A stretch of DNA of 64,000 bases from Anthostomella pinea (lineage: Eukaryota; Ascomycota; Sordariomycetes; Xylariales; Xylariaceae): assembly GCA_963556695.1 (NCBI GenBank), contig CAUWAG010000013.1, positions 1,922,001 to 1,986,000 on the forward strand, in the 5' to 3' direction. A model generated the notes under the pieces. That model saw only the letters and a program-made list of their open reading frames with translations, made no database searches and was not told where the DNA came from. Below are positions 45,477-56,955 of the stretch, piece after piece. Position 1 is the stretch's first letter; every line of letters starts with the position of its first letter. Made by a program: the position numbers and the translations under genes.

Positions 45477-47316
45477 CTACTGTGCGTTGAGACTCCGAAG
45501 CCGATCAATCAAGATGTCAACCTGCATCTTGTCTCCTCCTTCCACCCCCTCTATCCGTCCCAATTTCTCCGCAGCCAGTATCAACGGTTCCGAGAAGCGC
45601 TGTTCTACAGCCCCTTTCATCCCCGACGGAACAAGGTCTTTGAAACTGGCAAACAGGAAGTATCCAAAGTTCGCCGCCTGTAAGAGAAACGGGTTGTTCT
45701 CGACCCAGAACTCAAGTAGCGCTTCGTCGTCCATATCTACTACCGACAGCATGTCCGGGAATGCGGCGTACTGCAGTCGCTCGATGACTTCCGACTTGGA
45801 GAATAGATTCGTCAGCTTTTCTTGCCTTGCGGTTATAAGCTCCTCCTTCAGCCACCGAACTGCGCATGCTTTAAGTGACGCGAACATGCAGTTCTCCAAT
45901 AGGTCTTCGAGTATTTCCAGGCGGTTGTGATCGTCGGGCTCAGAGTGAAGGATGGTACCGGCGAATCTCGTGGCTGCATTTCTGGTCTGGAGATCAGGGT
46001 GGAAGACCGAAATCAGCGTTAGATGGTGGTGGTAAGTCATGAAAGATGCGTCTTCCGTGGCAACTACCAATTTTCGGTGTTCGAGGCCGAGGCCGATAGC
46101 AAGTACAGCATCAGCAGTCCCCGGGCTGCTGACCACTTGGGCTTGCGCCTCGTCGCCAAGGAACCGCTCAAGAATAGTAAAATGCTCAGGGAAAAGGTGC
46201 ATCTCGGGCTCCGGGTTGTCTGCCCCGAAAACGTCGGTGGAAAAGAGCCAATAAGCCATGAGGCTCACCGTTCCACCTGGTGATAGATGGATATCGTCAG
46301 GGGAGGTGAAATCCTCGAAAGCAGCGAGAGGGTCGATGCCGGCCGATGCCTCATATATACTCTCAATGAACGGTCCCGAAAATCCGTCCAGGCCCAAATC
46401 AGAAAGTAAGGCCTTGTGCTCCGTTAGTACGACGTAGGTTTCACGGGACTGAACTATATCGAATACTCACGACTAGTTGGCCAACCACGGAATCTCGCTG
46501 CTGGAGCACCTCGTTTTCCCTAAACGCCTGTGCCATTGTTTTCTTACCCGGAACGAGCTTCTCGGGATGGTAGATCTCAAGTAGGCGTGGCGACCACTGC
46601 ATCTCATGCGCGTTGACGTATCGCTGCAAGACGCACGTGGCGAATGACTGCAGTAGTTTCCGTTGCAGTTCATCCTCGTTCGAGTCCTCCTGTTCAGCCT
46701 CGGGGTCTGGTGCATTCTTGGAGATATCTCCATCTTTGTCGGCGTTGAGTATGTTGATGCTGGACGAACGCTGTGGTAGAGGCGGCCGTTTCCGGCCTGA
46801 TAGCGAGCGAACCAGGTTGACGACTGCTGCTGTCATCTCTGGAATCGGCATGTAGGCCTCGAAGACCTTGACCAGTGACGGTCCCAGGAATCGGGAAGGG
46901 TGTTTTGTCTTGATGCGCCGGTGGAGGATAGCAAGCATGCCAAGCAGGGTGATGAACCTGTCTGGTATCTTGGAGTCGGATGCGACAGCCTTCTCCTCCT
47001 CGGGCTCGTCGTCGACGTCGTCATCCTCGGCCCCAGCCAACCGTTCCAGGGCCTCCATGACCTTGATCAGCACCTCGCGCGGGTTTCCCAGGCGGGCTAC
47101 AGTCTCAAGACAGGTCTCGGAGCCATCGATGGTCACAAGCATCTGTACCAGGTCCCAGCCAATCTCCTGCGTCAGGCCGGCATCCTGGAGCACCTCGTTC
47201 AAGGCGGGCAGGACGGCCGGGGTGGTGACATGGTACTGGAGGATGGTGAGATAGGTGAAGCGGTCCTCCTTGGCGCCCTCGCGGATGGCGGTGATTGAGT
47301 CGGACAGATCGGGCAT
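45477..47316 (-). CDS. YBP1/ALF4/glomulin-family protein
   Basis: Exon 1 runs 47316-46471 and exon 2 runs 46412-45477 (593 aa). The 58-bp intron is GTGAGT...AAG with TACTAAC, phase 0. The protein is all-helical in character, with an acidic insert EDDDVDDEPEEE (about residues 98-109) and a second acidic stretch near residue 220. Segments such as GPFIESIYEASAGIDPLAAFEDF, TDAVLAIGLGLE-like motifs and EILEDLLENCMFASLKACAVRWLKEEL match the pattern of the yeast Yap1-binding protein family (Pfam Kinetochor_Ybp2). In yeast this family helps oxidize the Yap1 transcription factor in peroxide stress. The family call is from recall of the sequence pattern. Confidence 0.8.
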
Positions 47317-47929
47317 CTCGGCACAGGCAGGGTGTGTGCGTGCGGTGTTGATCAGAGTCGGTAAAAGCGCCTCACGTACCTCTCTCTGTCCATGTGCATG
47401 TGTGAGTGCCCAGGTGCAGTGAGTGAGTGGAGTGGATGCATGTGAGGCATAATGTAAGCAGCCCGGCCAGCTGGAGGGGCTGGCAAGCAGGCTGGCAGGT
47501 GTGTGACGTGATGAGGGGTAGTGGTCTCCAGGTGGCCCATGCAGCCCATGCAGCCCTATCTGAAGCTAGTAAAAAACCGAACCGTTCCAGCTCAAAACCT
47601 GTTCGGCGGCGGATAATTAAATTATGATTCCGGTCTGTGCTACCCTTGTAGTATTTGTTTTAAATTGCTTATAATTATAGTGGCTGGCTTATTTTCTTAG
47701 AATGTTATAAAGATTATTTAATATATTAAGGCGTTTAACACGTTTATTAAAGGCTTTATTAAACTATTTATACTTACTTTTAACCTTTACTTTTGTAAAG
47801 GTATTATTAATTTTATTATTATTAATTAAGTTATTATTGATTAACGAGATAAATAAATTAAGTAAATAAAGATATTTCAAAAATCGTAATATATTAAACC
47901 GGGTTATATAATAACGCGACGGCTTTAAT

Positions 47930-48009
47930 AGTTACTTTAATAAGCATACCTTAAAAAGCTTTAAAAGATAGTTATCTTAATAAGTATGTCTTAAAAAGCC
48001 TTAAAAGAT
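47930..48009 (+). repeat. 40-bp tandem duplication in the AT-rich island
   Basis: Two imperfect 40-bp units (47930-47969 and 47970-48009), both containing CTTAATAAG or TTTAATAAG and CTTAAAAAG blocks. Confidence 0.7.
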
Positions 48010-48799
48010 AATCATTAAAAAGTCTAATATTTTAACGGAAATTATAGCTAATAACTAGCTAGGAATAATAAGACCTTAACATAAAATAAAGTAGGAATTA
48101 TAATGAAGAAAATATGCTAGATGCCCCGAATAGACGGATTATAATTTCGATTACGCCCTATAAGTTGTCGTCTGATTGTGGCCCCGAACAGATTCTCAGG
48201 AACCGAGCCATACGCCCGGCAACCATACTGTCACCGTCCTCTACTGTACTTAACCACCTACCATAAAGTATGTGTTCCCCCAAGATTGTCAAGCCAATAT
48301 GTGCAGCGTATCATTCCCGTCGTGACACCACGGAGGAGTTGAGGAGAGCCACAATCACGAGCCGTCGAGCAAGAGAGTACAAGTATGAGCGCCCGTGTTC
48401 CTCTGGTCGCACGGAAAGAACATCAAGTACAATAAAAGGTTCAACACGGTGGATAAATAAGGTATACCTATATCTCCCTATACAGTAAGGTACGTAAGGC
48501 AGAGTGCAACGGAGCCTGGCGGACACATACAACATGACAAGACATGTATAGGGTAGTAGATCCTACCAGCGCTCGCTTTTGCACTCATAGCTATCGTTTG
48601 TGTTTGTTCATCCATTTGCCCCTTTCTGGTAGGTACAGTACTAATGCCGGCTTGCAGGTACTGGAACCGTCATGTATAAGCCTGTCCTACTCCACCACGG
48701 AAACTCGTGCTTTCAACACTGCTCTTGAGGGCCATCATCTCATCCAGTCTCCGTACACCATTCGTCCAGTAATCAACGGTATATCTATCTAGCTTCGAA

Positions 48800-48948
48800 T
48801 CGGAATAAGAACACTGCAATAAGCATCAAAAGTAGCCTATCAAACTAGAGCTGCTTATTCCTGTATGCTTATTCCAGTATTTCGGTATTTCAACAGGTGA
48901 TGTAGGAACTCATTAACATGGCGCGTAAGAAACTTATGAGGGCTGATT
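48800..48948 (+). mobile_element. Truncated miniature element, right end
   Basis: It contains the family's CAATAAGCATC, CTAGAGCTGCTTATTCC and TGCTTATTCCAGTA blocks and ends AACTTATGAGGGCTGAT before TA. The left inverted repeat is not found. Confidence 0.7.
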
Positions 48949-49038
48949 ATAACATCACAAGCACTCCTTTTCTTGGAGGAAGAGTTTTACCAAGGTCAAA
49001 CCCGCCCAAGGGGTGAAGATGAGCTGTTGACCTCGCTA

Positions 49039-49951
49039 TCAAACTCGAGTGCCATGCATGAACCTGCCAGGTATCCCTGGCGTCTCCTTCACCGGTCCAT
49101 GCCTCGCAACGTGCTCCATGCCTCGCAACGTGCTCCGACACCTCTTCTCTTGTGTATTTGATCCTGAAATGCTTCGCTTTCTTGTCCTTCTCCCGCTTGC
49201 AGCCAAGGCAGAAGTACCCCCAGTCGACCTGCAGGCCAGAATCAAACAGATAGGGCGCGGCGATGATGGGCAAAAATGACAGAGGTTCCACCCGCCGGCC
49301 GAGAGATTGAAGTCGCTTTTGTGTCAATTCGGCGCTCCTTTCACGGGCACAGACGTGAGTGTACCGCGCGAACAGACTCTCAACTCACTCTTGCCGGGGC
49401 GCGCATCGCGTCACTGCGCAGCTGCGTCTCGTCGGGCTTGAAAAAAACCGCTGGGCGACCGATTCTGAGCGGAAAGTACTCCAACCTGTGGGTGAGACAG
49501 GAGTAGCAGACTCTACGACAGTCGAGGAGGTAGAGGTGGTCGCCAAAGCGCTTGCACGTGGAGCATCGGGTTGAGCTAAGGGTCGTGTACAGTGAACGGC
49601 AGTCATACGTGTCTGCCTGGATGCTGAGGATGGTGCGGATGATGTTGGACAATGCTTGATGATGGCCTTGTACTGGAGGACCAATTCAACCAGCTCCATT
49701 GCACGGCGGTTGACGTGGCGGAAACGAGTCAGCGACAGAAGGTCACTGTACAGCAGGACCTGGGTGAGAAGTTCTGCCGGAAGATGGTCTAGTTGGCCGG
49801 CGGAATAACGTGGGGTGGTGGGCGCGTTGGTGTATCGCCCATTGTCAAGCGGACACCATGTCACCAGCTGCGCATCGTCTAAAGTTTTGTCGACGATGTT
49901 TTGCTTCGTATAGGCCATGAAACCTGGCAGATCAGGGTGTGTTTTCCTCAT
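49039..49951 (-). pseudogene. F-box protein gene, broken by a deletion and a 19-bp duplication
   Basis: The first part (from 49951, or the ATG at 49918) encodes an F-box: LDHLPAELLTQVLLYSDLLSLTRFRHVNRR. Near 49645-49652 one base is missing, so the frame jumps to one that reads NIIRTILSIQADTYDC and CKRFGDHLYLLDCRRVCYSC, typical of this fungal F-box family. An intron of 73 bp (49388-49316, GTGAGT...AAG) leads in phase to RLQSLGRR and WGYFCLGCKREKDKKAKHFR. There a perfect 19-bp tandem duplication (49098-49135) shifts the frame again. Without it the protein would continue EHVARHGPVKETPGIPG to a stop at 49039. F-box proteins recruit targets to SCF ubiquitin ligases. Confidence 0.75.
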
Positions 49952-50297
49952 GGCGGGCTCGCATTGAGACCAAGTTTTTCATGAGAGAGGGAAGCTCAAG
50001 TACTAATAAGACACGTACTGTTGACAGAAGGGGTGTTTGGTCCAAATAGTGGCTGCGTCGGCTGTGTGGCTAGGAGAGGGGTTCGGTTATGTCTATATTG
50101 TCACATGTGAGCCCTGGCAAGCATATTTAGGCATGATTCAATTCAAGTCTATGGTATATCCCCGATTCCCCAGATGGTAACTTTCATGACGAGAACGCTC
50201 GCTCCGTTGCCGACTCCAGTCATGCCCCCAATGCCTCCATGTGCGCCTAGAACAAGCGATGATGTCTGTACGACAGCATATATTGACGCTCCCGTCC
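49952..50297. other. Short intergenic region
   Basis: Nothing recognised. Confidence 0.4.
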
Positions 50298-51537
50298 CTA
50301 CCAGGACGTGTGGCCGCCATCGATGACGAGGTTGTTCCCCGTCATGAAGCTGCTGGCATTGCTCAGGAGAAACAGCGCGGCGCCCTTGAACTCGCTGGTC
50401 TCTGCCAGTCGGCCCACTGCGGCAGTCGAAGGTCAGCAATGTTCGCTGACAGGTTATGTATCACGGTATGTGGTAATAAGTGATGGACTTACTCATGTTC
50501 TCGCTCTCCCATTTCTGCTGGAGCCCCGGCACCTCCTCGAAGTTCTTGCGGACCATGGGTGTCAGGATGTGGCCAGGGCTGATGCAGTTGACCCTGATCC
50601 CCCCTGTGCCGTCTGGTCGAATGGGACTCCATTCCATTGCGAGGTTACGGGCCAGTTGAATAACCGCGGCTTTGGAGGAGTTGTAGACCTGTGAACTACA
50701 CGTCAGTGGCTTGGAATCAGACGGGCGAGTCTATTTCCGTTGGATGGCGTACCGGTGATATTAGGCCCTTATTCGCAACGCTACCCGACATGCTGGCAAT
50801 AAGACACATGCTGCCATGGCACTTGTACTTGAACATCTGCCTAGCCGCGCTCGCCGCCGTCATCATGACACCGGTGTAGTTGATGTCCATCATCCGGGCC
50901 ACGTCTTCTCGGCTGTACTCCGCCGCAGGGCAGAGTTGCTGGACTCCAGCGGCCGCGACGACCCCATCGAGTCGGTGATGCTTGTCCGCAATTTCTGCTA
51001 TGGTTCGGTTCAGCCCGTCCGTGTCCTGTACGTCTTGCTGCCTGTAGTGAAGAGAGCCTCCCCACTTTGCGGCTCTCCTGGCCGTTTCTTGCCAGCGCTC
51101 ATCTGCTTGTGGCTCGCGGTCGAAGCAGTATACTAAGAGTTGTCAACCGGCAGTCCATACACTATATATGTCCTTGTAAGCTTACCATTGCCTCCTGTCT
51201 CCACCAGGGCCTCTGCGAGCGACAGACCCAGACCCCTCGCACCGCCAGTGACGATAAATACCCTGTCTTTCAGATCGAAATCTGCGAGTCGCATTTGGCC
51301 AACGGGTGCCTCAGTGTCTGGCCCAATGCCGACCATAGGGTTTTGGTGTGGCTCTGGAGGGGAAGGGACTGGGTTGCCTATTCGCCCAGGATCATGATGT
51401 GTAGTTGGAACGGCCCCAGCAGGGCGTGAAGACTGTATGCTCCTGTGTTGTATCGCAGTTGGCCTTGAGGATGCCTTTGTGAAGACAAACGGTGCCCGGG
51501 AGCATCGTCGCGCGATGAATCTTGGTGCGAAAGACAT
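50298..51537 (-). CDS. Short-chain dehydrogenase/reductase with N-terminal extension
   Basis: Four exons, 51537-51186, 51132-50753, 50688-50493 and 50416-50298, give 348 aa. Introns of 53, 64 and 76 bp have GTAAGC, GTACGC and GTAAGT donors, and all phases agree. The first 80 residues form an Arg/Ser/Pro-rich extension that could be a mitochondrial presequence. The Rossmann motif TGGARGLG is at 97-104, the catalytic YNSSK at 246-250, and the tail [18 protein letters not shown] is typical of NADP-dependent classical SDRs of the sorbose/mannitol/arabinitol dehydrogenase group. It probably oxidises or reduces a polyol or sugar. The exact substrate is not known. Confidence 0.88.
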
Positions 51538-52677
51538 AATGGTAGACAACAAGCGTATACGTCAAGTATGAGTGAGTTCACAATAGGAATGAGCAACAAG
51601 CCAAGCCAGCAATATCGTGAGAAAACCCCACGACTTTCCTGGCGTGGTTTATATACATATGGAGAAGTCCGCCCCATATAAGAAAATTCTGTGCCATCCT
51701 GGGATTATGGCAGTGATGAAACTGGCCTGATGAGAACTCGTAGCTTATACGTCATGAGACATTATCGCTTATCGTGAGGTTGGACCTCTCTCGTCTCGTC
51801 TCATCTCGTGCCAGGCTCGCAGCGGAGGTATTCCCGGTCGGTCTCCACGAGACGCGAGGGAAATGCTCCGGCTGTCTGGGCATAGCTGGTTTCATTATAA
51901 GAATTTTCATCTGCAGGCTGTCGTCCTCGGTCCAAACCGTCGGTATGGGGCTGTGAATGGCGGTTGATGATCTTGACGATCGGTACCTGCGCGGCGTGAG
52001 CCAGAATCTGGTTTGACGTAGGTATGATAAGACGTCAGAATTATGGCGGTCAGATTTTGCCATCTTGGGCAGTTGTTCCCCCTTTGTTCCCCGCATAATT
52101 CCTGGGCATTACTTCTAAACTCTGGAGTGATCGGCAAGAACGCGGACGTCTAGTCCGGGGAGCTCACCGAGCTGACGACCCACCATGCCGGTCAAGGCCT
52201 AACGGCAGGGATGATCCGACAGGGCTAGGTCCCTGTCAGTCACGATGTTGGCATGTTTGTTCCGACCCTGTCATGTCGAGCATCGCCAACTTGAGCTTCG
52301 TTGCATCGTACTGCGGTTTAGGTGCCCGACTCTATTGCCTTGAAACAACATCGTCGCCTCCACATAATCTGCCCACTTTCACTTTCGACTTTACTATTAA
52401 CCCAGCACAGGACACGCTCAAGGTCTCTGCTCAGACGTCGCACTAGGCCAGTTCCCTTCCAAAGATCAAGGTGCTGTCCACCGTGGGCTCGTGCGGTATG
52501 GTTCCATAGCACTGCAGCCTCAAGGGGCGTATTAACTATGTCTTTTGGCTTATCCTATAGTTATTATAAGCCTATAAGAGGCGATTAATTCGATTAATCA
52601 TACAATCATATCTCATAGCTGATAGTCGTGTCACAGCTGGTACTTCATAAGCACCACTGGTCGTAAGCACCAGTACC
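51538..52677. other. Intergenic region
   Basis: No gene is supported in this 1.1 kb. Open frames lack features. Confidence 0.4.
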
Positions 52678-54283
52678 TCAAAAGCACGAAGCCGCAAGCA
52701 GAACACCACACCACAGCAGGAATCCTCCACTGACCATCGAACTAGCAGCCCCCGTCGCTGGAGCCGAGGTCTCCGCCGCGCTCGAGCTGGAGCTGGTACT
52801 TGTACTGGGCGCGACCCTTGAGCCATCATCGCTCGCAGCAGCAAGCCCCGAATGAGCGGCCGGCGTCCCGCTCGCCGTCGCGAGCGCAGTCAACGTGCTG
52901 CCAGACTGGGTGACCGTGAGCAGCAGGCTCGATGTTTCGACCGTGGATAACTTGATGGTGTTGCTGACTGCTGCTGACGAAGAAGCTGCGGACGTGGGCG
53001 TTGTGATAGTCTCGCTCGAGTTTGCCCACGGCGCAATGAGGCACTGGGACATCAGCTTGGTGTCGACGAGGGCGCCGTTCTGCTCGGAGGGCGTGAGTGA
53101 TAGCACGTAAGAGGTGTCGAAGCTGCCGGCGCCCCAACCGATCAGACCCACGAAGACGTCGGAGTTGGCATTGATGAAGGTGTTTTGGGCGCAGAAGGAC
53201 GTGAAACACTATCTTTGGTGTTAGTACCCACGAGCAGATGTGCATAGACATGACGTGGAGGAGTAGAGCTGTCGACTCACAGAAGCATCGCTCGAAGACC
53301 CCGTCTCGCTCACAAACCCCTGCCGCCCCCTTTTCCTTAGATACTCGGCCACGGCCGTGAAAGCGTCAACATTGTCCGTTGTGCACTTCGCATGAGTGCC
53401 GGAGTTATCCTCGTCGAGGTACTTATGGATATCCAGTAATAGACCATCCGTCTTCCCATCCGGATTCGTGATCGCCATGAGGGCGTCGGCGCTCCCGTCC
53501 GTGACCAGCGTGGCCGCGCTGTCGAAGTTATTGCCGGATAGCAGGATCATGTGAGACGCGGCGCCCGCCTTCCGGATAGCCGTCACAGCCGCCTGGCAGG
53601 TCTGCGCCCAGATTCCGACGTCGAGAGCGTGTGGCTCGTTCATCAGCTCGAAGACGACCTTGTCGTTACTGGCGTACTTGGTTGCGAGCTGGCTCCATAA
53701 GCTGGCGAATTGGTCGTCGGTTGGGCCACCCTGCCCGATGATGCTCCTGTCCCAGCGTGCGAAGTTGTGTATATCTATCATGCAGTAGGCCCCTGTGTCC
53801 AGACAGGCTTGCATCAGCTGGTCGTACTGTGCTAGGTTCGAGTCGTTGAGGTCGCCGGCAAGCTGGTTGTTGACAAGGAACTGCCATGACGTTGCTGCGC
53901 AGGGTTATATTAGTATGAGCGGCGCAGCAATGAGGCACTGGGGGCCGTACGGAGCCGCAGTATATTCATCCCATCATCCTCCACAAAGTGTTGCATCTGA
54001 CCTGGACCCTTACCCAGCGCAAGCTGAACCGAGCTCGTGGGACAAGAACCCTGAACGACCCATTAGCAGCGGATCTCATGCAGCAACAGGTTGCCCTCCG
54101 AACTTGTTCTTACATCTGTTTGGCAACCAAAATCGCCTCCTGCTATAGCGACTCCCTATCAAGTACCCTCGTCAGTGTTAATGTTCTTGGACTGGTAAGG
54201 TAGTGGCCTCCACGCACCAGAAACTGGACCTTAGCCACGGCAGCGCGAGCAAGTCCGAGCAGAGTGAACGACTGAAAATACAT
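52678..54283 (-). CDS. GH5 endo-beta-1,4-glucanase (cellulase), probably GPI-anchored
   Basis: Five exons, 54283-54218, 54155-54114, 54050-53951, 53894-53281 and 53208-52678, give 450 aa. Introns are 56-72 bp with GTGCGT, GTAAGA, GTACGG and GTGAGT donors. Each join rebuilds conserved family sequence: KVQFLGVAIAGGDFGC, then GPGQMQHFVEDDGMN and LRLPTSWQFLVNN. A signal peptide lies at about 1-17. The acid/base is E156 in ELMNEP and the nucleophile E266 in FVSETGS. After the catalytic domain comes a Ser/Thr-rich stalk, then a hydrophobic end (GGFLLWCGVLLAASCF) as for GPI attachment. It would cut cellulose at the cell surface. Confidence 0.9.
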
Positions 54284-55137
54284 GATTAGCAGGAAAATGA
54301 ATTAACCAAACGAGCAAAGAAGAAACGAATGTGCCTAAAATGAATTGTACAAAAGTACAGTGGCGAATGAAAGCCCTGCCAGGGACGAGCAATTGGAGAT
54401 GGAGGCACAGTCGAGCAGAGCAGAAGCTCTCAAGCCGGGAATGCAAGGGGACGATGCACTGGCACCCGGGGTTTTTAAAGACTTCGAGTAATCGGCCCAA
54501 GGATTATGGATGTGTTGCAGGAGCTCCCGGGCATTCGTGTCTTCAAGGCCACAAGTAGAACGGACTAGGTAGGATGGGCTTGATGGGGTGGGATTCGGGC
54601 CACATCAAACTTAAAGCGTCTCATATTGACGACAGCATACCCAGGCTCGTACAGGCGCATCCCAAAACGTCGGGCCACGCGAAACCAGGTTTACGCGTAG
54701 CACCATCTGCCGCTCAGCGTCGTCGCCTGATGATGAGCTCAGTTTGCCTGCTCCTGCTGCAACATGGTGGTGATACAGTGTAATCGGCACAGCTGTGTCG
54801 CTGTCCGATCTGTCCACAAAGGAGGGGGAGGCAGACGGATGGGCCAAGGTGGCGAAGGGGGGCGCGCGAAGGAGGCGAAGGGGGGCGCGCGAAGGATGCA
54901 TACTAAGTACACTATTGCCGAATCTACCTACATCTTCCAGCAGAAGCACTCCATCGCAGCGTCGGGCACGTCACATACGGCAGAAAAGGAAGCCCATGCC
55001 TATCACGATGATAAAACAACAGCTATGTATCCCCTAGAACTCGAGGGGATGATGCATGGCAACTTGCAGATGATGAGTTTGAGTCTGTGTAAGGTCTATG
55101 GTAGCACATGGAAACGAAACGAGGTGAAGGAATGGGA
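54284..55137. other. Intergenic region with a GC-rich tandem repeat
   Basis: No gene is supported. See the repeat at 54851-54896. Confidence 0.4.
54851..54896 (+). repeat. Perfect 23-bp tandem duplication, GC-rich
   Basis: Two identical 23-bp units, each containing GGCGAAGGGGGGCGCGCG. Confidence 0.85.
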
Positions 55138-56278
55138 TCAGTCTTCCCATTCCTCATCGTATTGATCGATCAGACGATTCTCATCCTCCCGGTTGCTCCT
55201 GCCTCCCCGGCTCGGGGAGCCCGAAATGTAATGATATCCTCGTCGATTCGGAAGGAATCGGGCGCACGAGGAGGTAGCGATCACGAACATATCCTAGAAC
55301 AGAAGACTGGAGTTAGAAACAGGGCACAATATACGAGGAACATAATTAATGTGATGGACTTACGCATATGAAGCTCCACACGCTCGCCCAGAGTGAGTAG
55401 TTGGGCAGCTGTTTCCAGCCTCTGGCATTTGCCACGGCCCGTTGGTAGAAGATTCCACCGAGCAAGTAGACAAGGATGGCGATGGCGAGGATGATCAGAA
55501 AGACGGATCCAGGGCCTACGCTTCCCGGCTTGTGCGGTTCGGCTCCGGCGCAAGCATGTCGCGACTTGACCTTGAAAATATAGGAGCATTCTTCTGGATC
55601 GGTAGCAATAAAGGCGACCTGAGCCGACGAAGCCGCGGGATCCCGGTCGCAGCTGAAGAATATTGTCGTCGACTTCCTCCGCACCGGCTCATCCGAGTCT
55701 CTAGCCGTATCGATGCCGGTCGTGTTCGTTGCTGATGGCGCCTCGTCATCGGTGTCGTAGTCTCTGTAGGCAGCACCTTTGTGCACGGCGCTTCTCCCGG
55801 CCAGGCTCGCGCTGCTTGACTTCTTCTTCCCACAAGGAGAGCCTCCGGAGTATTGCAGAACCAGCTCCTTGCCTCGGGTTATCAGCTCGCCCGACTGAAA
55901 ACCCAAGCTGTAGTAGTCCCCCTGGGATTTGTAGTAGGCGCTGATGTTCTGCCACTTGCTCTCCTCGATGCCCTTGACGTCCTCAATGTGTTCGGCGACT
56001 GGGCCGCATATGTTCAGAGTGAAGTTCGAGCCGTAGTCGTAGCCCCTTGCCTTGTAGTCCTCCAGGGGCGCACCGTTGGTATTCGACTTGGACCCGTCGG
56101 CCTTGGGCTTTACAGCTACATCGGGTCTCAGATCGAAGAATGCGCCCGAGGTGGAGGAGGCGGTGCAAGGTGCCGTCGATGTCGTCTTGTCTGAGTCGGA
56201 AGCGAGGGTGGTCGAGGCGAGGCAGAGGAAGGACAGCAGCACCGGGTAGGCCGGGCAGGATACGGAGGAGAAGCGCAT
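55138..56278 (-). CDS. ATG27: Autophagy protein Atg27
   Basis: Exon 1 runs 56278-55364 and exon 2 runs 55293-55138 (356 aa). The 70-bp intron is GTAAGT...TAG, phase 0. A signal peptide lies at about 1-26. The lumenal part has the mannose-6-phosphate-receptor-like pattern with paired cysteines (LNICGPV, GGSPCGKKK, FFSCDRD, EECSYIF). A transmembrane helix is SVFLIILAIAILVYLLGGIFY, followed by the conserved NARGWKQLPNYSLW. The second exon adds the typical tail, which ends NRLIDQYDEEWED. In yeast Atg27 cycles between the Golgi, vacuole and pre-autophagosomal site and helps deliver Atg9 membranes. It is divergent with ERG24. Confidence 0.9.
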
Positions 56279-56955
56279 GGTTCACAAGGTGGGATGAGTA
56301 TGTAGGCGTTCTCGCGCGTTTGGTGATATTGGTTGAAGGCAGGTGGGCTAGATAAATCATCCGCATAGGCCCTGGATAATACAACACGGTTGAAATGAAT
56401 AAGAATAATGATACAATAGTTGAAGCGAAAGGGCCAGTGTCAGCATTCACTGGTCTTCTTGGGCCGGGACGCAGTCTGTGGACGAAGCTGCGCAAGACCA
56501 CGAAACAGTAAAGGACGATAACTGAATGAAAGATACTAGGTAAGAATAATGAAACGCGGCAGAGAGAATAAGTTGAAGTTATGCCAAGGTGGCCGTAGCC
56601 GTTTTGGGAAACGACCCCTAAAGGAACATTAGATGCCGCCCCTGGCCCGCCGGTACGTAACCCCCCTTACCTAATAAACCCCCCTGCATTTCTCCAGAGG
56701 TTTGCTTCAATCGCATTTAGAGAATGCTTTGAAGTCAACCGATCATCGCGTCACCCGGGTGTCTCGTCGTACCACACGGAACGCCAGAGAGCCGACGCGG
56801 TCGAACCTCTGCATGTCATTTGGAATTACCCCAATCTGACTGACGCTTTGCTTTTGTCAGCTGCCTACAAAAGCCGCCCGAACTGCCTACGACAGACTCC
56901 GTTGCCGAACTGTTCAGCGTTCAGCACTCCAAACCACTCGAGTCCCTCCCTCACC
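56279..56955. promoter_or_regulatory. Divergent promoter region ATG27 / ERG24
   Basis: 677 bp between two divergently transcribed genes. I see no ORF of interest; specific factor sites were not identified with confidence. Confidence 0.5.

Larger units (their letters stand above)
47317..49038. other. Intergenic region with an AT-rich island
   Basis: No gene is supported. 47640-48120 is strongly AT-rich and looks RIP-decayed; it contains a 40-bp tandem repeat. A partial miniature element occupies about 48800-48948. Confidence 0.5.

Noticed and set aside
48655..48685. Possible extra left end of a miniature element (TACTGGAACC followed by CATGTATAAG)
   Set aside because: Matches the terminal repeat only loosely, with an insertion, and has no matching partner at the expected distance.
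53895..54283. Impression that the GH5 gene has lost its N-terminus
   Set aside because: Three small upstream exons with good splice sites rebuild the signal peptide and the conserved N-terminal GH5 segments in phase, so the gene is complete.
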